From: Guptibacillus algicola
Lineage (GTDB): Bacteria; Bacillota; Bacilli; Bacillales; Guptibacillaceae
Assembly: GCF_020171805.1 (NCBI RefSeq)
Contig: NZ_JAIVAF010000001.1
Location: 1,178,001-1,242,000, forward strand
DNA: 64,000 nt
Direction: 5' to 3'
Each line of letters opens with the position of its first letter. Positions within the stretch are counted from its first letter, which is position 1. This document shows positions 59,177 through 64,000 of the stretch, in pieces. Position numbers and translations under genes: made by a program. The notes beneath the pieces are model-generated. The model did not search any database. It worked only from the letters and a program-made list of their open reading frames with translations, and was not told the DNA's origin.

Positions 59177-60774
59177 TATTTCTTTTCAGCATAGCGTAGG
59201 TCTGGGTATCTGTTAACAGGATATACAATACCCTTATAGGCTTCTGATGTTAAGAAGTTTTGTGAGTAATGGTAAACAGGCATAAACGGCATATCTTCCA
59301 TTAACACATCCTCTGCCTTATGCAAAAGCTCCATTCGCTTTTCTTCGTCCTGAACCATTTTGGATTCAGCGATAAGTGAATCGTATTCTTCATTCACCCA
59401 GTTCGTACGATTGTTAGGGCTATCCCCCAGGTAGTATTCTAGAATTGGAGTCGGATCAACATAAACGCCAATCCAGCCCATACGCGCCATCTGGAAGTTT
59501 CCTTGTTTTGTAGTATCAAGGTACGTTTTCCATTCCTGGTTATTCAGCGTAACGTTCACACCGAGATTCTGCTTCAACATCTCTTGTACACCTTCAGCTA
59601 TTTTCTTGTGGTTATCAGAAGTGTTGTACATGAGTTCGACTGATGGCAGTTCGCTCCATCCTTCTTCTTTCTTAGCTTCTTCGATCAATTGTTTCGCTTT
59701 ATCAAAGTCCTCTTCGAAGTACTCCCCACTTTGTTCTCTGAAGTCACCGTTCGGCGTATCGACGCCTTCTGGTACAAAGCCGTAAGCCGGTGTTTCACCT
59801 GCTTGTGAAATATCTTCAGTGATCGATTCACGGTCAATCGCCATCGCAAAGGCTTTTCTTACTTTCTCATTTGTAAACGGTTCTTTATCCACGTTGAACA
59901 TATACATATATGTTCCAAAATAAGGAGTAATCTTGAAATCATCGCTTTCTTTCTCTGAAGAAATGACGTCGATCGGAAGCGTATGAATCATATCGAGCTC
60001 CCCTGATTTGTACATTTGATAATATGTTGTTGCATCGTTAACCATCTTCCAAGTGATTTTCTCCATGTTAATGGAATCTTCATCCCAATAAGAGGCGCGT
60101 TTCTCAATCGTGAGCTCGTTGTCATGTTTCCAGCTCGTCATCTCATAAGCACCGTTACTAACGATCGAATCTGCTTCTGCTGACCAGTTTTCATCTCCTT
60201 CAACAACAGATTGATTTACAGGGTAAAACGTCCAGAAAGAGAGAAGTTTCTCGATGAAACCTGTCGGTGCATTTAGCTCGACTTTTAGTGTTTTATCGTC
60301 CACTGCTGTAATACCGACATCCTCAACAGGACCGTCCCCTTTATTATAAGCTTCAGCACCGCTGATGTAATACATATAGAAAGCAAAAGAACTTCCTGTC
60401 TCTGGATTTAATACACGCTTCCAAGCATATTCAAAATCTCCTGCAGTGATCGGATCTCCATTTGACCACTCTGCATCTTTCAGTGTGAACGTGTACGTAG
60501 TGTTATCTTCTGATACTTCGGTTTTCTCTGCAAGAGCAGGCTCAATTTCCCCATTCTTATTCTTCCTGTAGAGCCCTTCAAATAAGTGATCGAGCACCCA
60601 TCCTGATGTCGTATCTGTTGCTAGAGCAGGGTCCATGGAAGGAGGCTCGCTCATTGCATTGACTGTAATTTCCTGCTTTCCTTCTCCATCTCCAGAAGCT
60701 CCTTCCCCGCCGCATGCTGCAAGAAATGGAACGACAGTTAACACCATGATCAAACTATAGATCAACTTTTTCAT
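59176..60774 (-). CDS. oppA: oligopeptide ABC transporter substrate-binding lipoprotein
   Basis: 532 residues from the ATG at 60774 (MKKLIYSLIM), with lipobox LAAC and Cys21. The SBP_bac_5 fold shows MSEPPSMDPALATDTTSGWVLDHLFEGLYRKN, FTLKDAEWSNGDPITAGDFEYAWKRVLNPE and the C-terminal YHYSQNFLTS. It binds peptides outside the membrane. The 18-bp sequence carrying its ribosome site and start is tandemly duplicated upstream (60772-60814), giving spare AUGs and sites. It overlaps oppF by 20 bases. Confidence 0.95.
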   Translation of the reverse strand: MKKLIYSLIMVLTVVPFLAACGGEGASGDGEGKQEITVNAMSEPPSMDPALATDTTSGWVLDHLFEGLYRKNKNGEIEPALAEKTEVSEDNTTYTFTLKDAEWSNGDPITAGDFEYAWKRVLNPETGSSFAFYMYYISGAEAYNKGDGPVEDVGITAVDDKTLKVELNAPTGFIEKLLSFWTFYPVNQSVVEGDENWSAEADSIVSNGAYEMTSWKHDNELTIEKRASYWDEDSINMEKITWKMVNDATTYYQMYKSGELDMIHTLPIDVISSEKESDDFKITPYFGTYMYMFNVDKEPFTNEKVRKAFAMAIDRESITEDISQAGETPAYGFVPEGVDTPNGDFREQSGEYFEEDFDKAKQLIEEAKKEEGWSELPSVELMYNTSDNHKKIAEGVQEMLKQNLGVNVTLNNQEWKTYLDTTKQGNFQMARMGWIGVYVDPTPILEYYLGDSPNNRTNWVNEEYDSLIAESKMVQDEEKRMELLHKAEDVLMEDMPFMPVYHYSQNFLTSEAYKGIVYPVNRYPDLRYAEKK

Positions 60775-61765
60775 TCGTTTCTCCTCCTTCATTCGTTTCT
60801 CCTCCTTCATTCGTATAAAGATGACATGCTACCCAATGGTTTTCCTTTGCTTCTCTCCATTCAGGAACAACTTCACTACAAACATCCATGGCATGAGGAC
60901 ACCTTGTTCGAAAACGACAGCCAGACGGAGGTGAGATCGGACTCGGTAAATCACCTTCTAGCATGATCCGTTCTCTCTCACTTGCTTCTTTCGGGTTCGG
61001 AACAGGTATGGCGGAAAGCAACGCCTGAGTGTAAGGGTGAAGCGGCTCATCGAAAAGTGAGTCACTATCTGCGAGCTCCATCAAGTTTCCAAGGTACATC
61101 ACGCCAATTCGGTCACTGATATGTTTCACCATTCCTAAATCGTGAGCGATGAACAAATACGTAAGGCCTTCCTCTTCTTTTAGATCTTCCATAAGATTTA
61201 CAATTTGCGCTTGAATGGACACATCGAGAGCTGAAATCGGCTCGTCTGCAACGATGAAGTCAGGCTCAACAGCTAACGCTCGTGCGATCCCGATCCGCTG
61301 GCGCTGCCCCCCACTAAATTCATGCGGATAACGCTTTGCATGCTCAGCGCTCAATCCAACTTTTTCTAAAAGTTGAAAGACTCGTTCCTTTCGCTTCTTT
61401 CCTTTCAGAAGTCCATGCGCATCAATGCCTTCTGCAATAATATCCATCACACGCATGCGTGGATTAAGAGACGCCTCTGGGTCCTGAAAGATCATTTGCA
61501 TCGTGCGATTAAGATCACGAGCATCTTTTCCTTTTACAAGACTCGTGTCATTTCCGTTGTAGACGATGCGACCATCAGTGGCTTGATGAAGACCAACGAT
61601 CGTTCGCCCAAGCGTTGATTTTCCACTGCCACTTTCTCCAACTAGTCCAAACGTTTCACCTTTTTTTATGAAGAACGAGATATTGTCTACGGCTTTTAAG
61701 GAATCATTGCGTCCAACATTAAAATATTTCTTCACCTGCTGCACTTCTACTAACGCATCACTCAT
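60755..61765 (-). CDS. oppF: oligopeptide ABC transporter ATP-binding protein OppF
   Basis: 336 residues from the ATG at 61765 (after GGGGAG), overlapping oppD by four bases. Walker A GESGSGKST, signature FSGGQRQR, Walker B FIVADEPISALD. The C-terminal oligopeptide-transporter domain has CRFRTRCPHAMDVC. The last residues are a tandem repeat, TNEGGETNEGGETNE, encoded by the duplicated 18-bp unit that also carries the oppA ribosome site. Supplies ATP hydrolysis for peptide import. Confidence 0.95.
   Translation of the reverse strand: MSDALVEVQQVKKYFNVGRNDSLKAVDNISFFIKKGETFGLVGESGSGKSTLGRTIVGLHQATDGRIVYNGNDTSLVKGKDARDLNRTMQMIFQDPEASLNPRMRVMDIIAEGIDAHGLLKGKKRKERVFQLLEKVGLSAEHAKRYPHEFSGGQRQRIGIARALAVEPDFIVADEPISALDVSIQAQIVNLMEDLKEEEGLTYLFIAHDLGMVKHISDRIGVMYLGNLMELADSDSLFDEPLHPYTQALLSAIPVPNPKEASERERIMLEGDLPSPISPPSGCRFRTRCPHAMDVCSEVVPEWREAKENHWVACHLYTNEGGETNEGGETNEKVDL
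60772..60814 (-). repeat. 18-bp tandem repeat over the oppF/oppA junction
   Basis: Two full copies and a partial one of an 18-base unit (ATGAAGGAGGAGAAACGA on the minus strand). It codes for NEGGET repeats in OppF and at the same time provides repeated ribosome binding sites and AUGs before oppA. Confidence 0.9.
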
Positions 61766-62787
61766 ACATCGCTCCCCCCTGCTGCAACAAAGTCTTTTGC
61801 ATTCGGTGCCCTCGTATCGTTCAACCAGCAACGTGCCTGGTGTGTGTCAGACGTCTTAATAGGGTCTGGCATCTGATCGAGACAAATCTCCATCGCGTAT
61901 TCACACCTTGCGGCAAATGGACACCCTGCCGGAGGAGCAAATAAATCTGGAGGAGAACCTTCAATAGGTACGAGACGCTCCTTCTCATGCTTTCCTTTCT
62001 CATAACGCGGCACGGACTTTAGTAAGCCCCATGTGTAAGGATGGTTTGGTGTTTCGAAAATTTCTTCCACTTCGCCACTCTCCACGATTACTCCTGCATA
62101 CATCACCGCAACACGTTGGGCAACTTCTGCAACAACACCTAAATCATGTGTAATGATCAAGACCGACGTTCCAAGACGCTTTTGAATATCTTTTAATAAA
62201 TCGAGAATTTGAGCCTGGATCGTAACATCGAGAGCCGTTGTCGGTTCATCTGCAATCAAGAGTTTTGGTTCACAAGAAAGTGCCATCGCAATCAACACGC
62301 GTTGCCTCATTCCTCCACTAAGCTCATGAGGATACGATCGATAGCGCTCCGCCGGGTTAGGAATTCCCACTAGATCAAGGAGCTCGATGGTTCGGTCATG
62401 AATCTTAGACCTTGAATAATCGGTATGCTTTTTTATCGTTTCTGCGATCTGTGAACCAATCCTCATCGTGGGATTAAGAGATGTCATGGGGTCCTGTGAA
62501 ATTAAACCGATATCGGACCCTTTCAGCTTCTGCATCTCTTTCTTCGACAAGCCTAATAGTTCTTTTCCGTTAAACGTAACTCTTCCACTATTAATTCTGC
62601 TAACCTTCTTCGGAAGGAGTCCCATGATCGACTGAGCCGTTACACTTTTCCCACAGCCGCTTTCTCCAACAATTGCGAGCACTTCGCCCTCATCGATATG
62701 AAAGTCAACGCCTCGTACCGCCTTCACTTCCCCGCCGTACGTTTTGAATGATACTTTCAAATCATTAACATCAAGTAATCGACTCAT
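61762..62787 (-). CDS. oppD: oligopeptide ABC transporter ATP-binding protein OppD
   Basis: 341 residues. Walker A GESGCGKSV, signature LSGGMRQR, Walker B LLIADEPTTALD. The C-terminal domain has CPFAARCEYAMEIC, cysteines typical of the OppD/DppD 4Fe-4S-like region. It partners OppF in driving the OppBC channel. It follows oppC by 13 bases. Confidence 0.95.
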   Translation of the reverse strand: MSRLLDVNDLKVSFKTYGGEVKAVRGVDFHIDEGEVLAIVGESGCGKSVTAQSIMGLLPKKVSRINSGRVTFNGKELLGLSKKEMQKLKGSDIGLISQDPMTSLNPTMRIGSQIAETIKKHTDYSRSKIHDRTIELLDLVGIPNPAERYRSYPHELSGGMRQRVLIAMALSCEPKLLIADEPTTALDVTIQAQILDLLKDIQKRLGTSVLIITHDLGVVAEVAQRVAVMYAGVIVESGEVEEIFETPNHPYTWGLLKSVPRYEKGKHEKERLVPIEGSPPDLFAPPAGCPFAARCEYAMEICLDQMPDPIKTSDTHQARCWLNDTRAPNAKDFVAAGGSDV

Positions 62788-62800
62788 CTATTTCCCCTCC

Positions 62801-63742
62801 TTATTCCTTTGACTGAGGATCAAGCGCGTCTTGTAATCCATCACCGAAGACATTGAATGCAAACATCGTTAATGAAATCATGAATCCTGGGAAGAACAAC
62901 CTCCACCATTGGCCGGTGAGAATAACGCCCAGCGCATCGTTCGCCATTGTTCCCCAGCTTGCAATCGGAGCTTGTACACCAAGTCCGATAAAACTTAAAA
63001 ATGACTCTGCGAAAATCGCCTGAGGAATCGTAAAGGTTAAATTCACGATGATAATCCCGATCATATTTGGAAAAAGGTGACGCAAGATGATCTTCCTGTG
63101 AGGTGTTCCAAGCTTTTGAGCGGCAGCGACGTACTCCTGCTCTTTCAGCTGCAGAATCTGCCCTCTTACGATTCTTGCCATTCCAACCCAGCCTGTAATG
63201 GAAAGGGCGATGATAATCGTCCAAAGACCTGGCTTCATAACAACGAGGAGCAAGATCACAACAAGAAGGTACGGAATGCCATAGAGGATCTCAACGATTC
63301 TCATCAAGAAACCATCGACCTTATCACCGAATTTTCCTCTCCCAGCCATATAGCCGGAGATTCCACCGACGATTAAACCAAGGATCAAATCGATAATGGC
63401 GGCAGCAAGTCCGATCGTTAACGAAATTCTTGCCCCATACCAGGTTCTCGCCCACATATCACGTCCTAGAGAATCTGTCCCAAACCAGTGCTCTGCTCCT
63501 GGTGCCATATTCTTGGCTGATAAGTTCTGGTCAGAATAGCTATACGGCACGAGGTGAGGACCGATTATCGCAAGGATCGTAATGATGACAAGGAGACCGA
63601 GACCAAGAATCGCAAGCTTGTTCCGCATGATTTTAACCGTTGTTTCTTTCCACTGACTCATGCTTGGTCGAACGATTTTCTCCTGTTGAAAACGACTTCG
63701 ATCTACAGGGCGAAATAACGTTTCTTTATGCTGCTCAGCCAT
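62801..63742 (-). CDS. oppC: oligopeptide ABC transporter permease OppC
   Basis: 313 residues with six membrane helices. The N-terminal OppC_N segment (WKETTVKIMRNKLAILGLGLLVI) precedes HWFGTDSLGRDMWARTWYGARISL. The EAA loop is EYVAAAQKLGTPHRKIILRHLFPN. Start ATG at 63742, with GGGGGGAG upstream inside the end of oppB. It forms the channel with OppB. Confidence 0.96.
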   Translation of the reverse strand: MAEQHKETLFRPVDRSRFQQEKIVRPSMSQWKETTVKIMRNKLAILGLGLLVIITILAIIGPHLVPYSYSDQNLSAKNMAPGAEHWFGTDSLGRDMWARTWYGARISLTIGLAAAIIDLILGLIVGGISGYMAGRGKFGDKVDGFLMRIVEILYGIPYLLVVILLLVVMKPGLWTIIIALSITGWVGMARIVRGQILQLKEQEYVAAAQKLGTPHRKIILRHLFPNMIGIIIVNLTFTIPQAIFAESFLSFIGLGVQAPIASWGTMANDALGVILTGQWWRLFFPGFMISLTMFAFNVFGDGLQDALDPQSKE

Positions 63743-63743
63743 G

Positions 63744-64000
63744 TTACTCCCCCCTGCTTGTTAGTTTGATTCTTGGATCTACGATTCGGTATGAAATATC
63801 AACAAGGAACAACGTTACGATCAGAATCGTACTGAAGAAAATCGTCGTTCCGAGAATAACCGGAAAATCACGGTTGAAGATGCTATCTACGAAATACTTT
63901 CCGATACCTGGAATCGCAAAAATCTTTTCAATAACAAATGTTCCAGTTAATAAAAACGCAGCAAGTGGTCCGATGAACGAAATGACAGGAATGAGCGCGT
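63744..64000 (-). CDS. oppB: oligopeptide ABC transporter permease OppB (partial, N-terminus beyond window)
   Basis: Only the last 85 residues are in view, ending ...VDPRIKLTSRGE with a TAA at 63746-63744. FIGPLAAFLLTGTFVIEKIFAIPGIG and FSTILIVTLFLVDISYRIVDPRI are the usual C-terminal OppB/DppB sequences. One base separates it from oppC. It is the first visible gene of the oppBCDFA operon; the promoter lies off the window. Confidence 0.93.
   Translation of the reverse strand, partial: ALIPVISFIGPLAAFLLTGTFVIEKIFAIPGIGKYFVDSIFNRDFPVILGTTIFFSTILIVTLFLVDISYRIVDPRIKLTSRGE

Noticed and set aside
1-64000. CRISPR arrays, tRNA or rRNA genes, complete insertion sequences, toxin-antitoxin or restriction systems
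   Set aside because: I looked for regular short repeats with spacers, conserved rRNA segments, cloverleaf sequences and transposase motifs and saw none.

Overview
The window is 64 kb of a low-GC Gram-positive chromosome, almost certainly from the family Bacillaceae. The evidence is purine-rich AGGAGG-type ribosome binding sites, frequent TTG/GTG starts, intrinsic terminators after most operons, an S-box (SAM) riboswitch ahead of metQNP, and close relatives of many Bacillus subtilis genes: the yrhE/yrhD formate dehydrogenase pair, yfiB/yfiC, gtaB, tuaD/ywqF-type ugd, yuxL and oppBCDFA. The genus cannot be fixed from sequence alone. No rRNA, tRNA, CRISPR array, phage or complete transposon was seen.

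Layout. (1) 1-5.4 kb, minus strand: a surface-polysaccharide operon (Gfo/Idh dehydrogenase, WbpA-type nucleotide-sugar dehydrogenase, WbpI-like 2-epimerase, GT4 glycosyltransferase cut by the window edge) behind a membrane-anchored SGNH hydrolase. (2) 5.6-20 kb: a surface-protein neighbourhood with two very different S8 subtilases and a SpoIID/LytB protein, each ending in three cell-wall-binding (CWB2) repeats. In its middle are an XRE-TPR regulator and, 18 nt downstream, a 42-residue exported micro-protein, the layout of an NprR/NprX-type quorum-sensing pair. Also here are a HAD phosphatase, a Gfo/Idh oxidoreductase, a VanZ-like and a SRPBCC protein. (3) 20-25 kb: several micro-proteins, a divergent arginase-fold protein lacking the metal-binding motifs, a cyclic-di-GMP-I riboswitch ahead of a 45-residue membrane protein, UDP-glucose dehydrogenase and a second VanZ protein. 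(4) 25-32 kb: formate dehydrogenase with its DUF1641 partner, then the transglutaminase/alpha-E/ATP-grasp trio. (5) 32-43 kb: YdcF-like protein, a giant polytopic membrane protein, a heterodimeric ABC exporter (YfiB/YfiC-like), a structured interspersed repeat, mannose-6-phosphate isomerase and a ROK sugar kinase. (6) 42.6-52.6 kb: DUF5317 protein, a GGDEF plus HD-GYP c-di-GMP enzyme, pyroglutamyl peptidase, galE, galU, an AAA-ATPase/LuxR regulator behind a perfect 13-bp dyad, a histidine phosphatase, a GNAT enzyme and a lipoprotein. (7) 52.6-64 kb: a SAM-riboswitch operon metQ-metN-metP plus an HcxA-like oxidoreductase, an S9 peptidase, and the oligopeptide permease operon oppB(partial)-C-D-F-A plus a DUF3899 protein.

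How it fits together. Sugar-nucleotide genes (manA, ROK kinase, galE, galU, ugd, wbp-like set) can supply precursors for wall and capsule polymers. The CWB2 proteins dock on the wall. c-di-GMP appears as both an enzyme and a riboswitch. Opp is the usual importer of signalling peptides in Bacillaceae, so the candidate pheromone, its cytoplasmic receptor and a candidate importer are all in the window. Two mobile or interspersed repeat families were found: a roughly 140-bp structured element with a collapsed remnant elsewhere, and a 29-bp repeat present three times, once inside the S9 peptidase gene.
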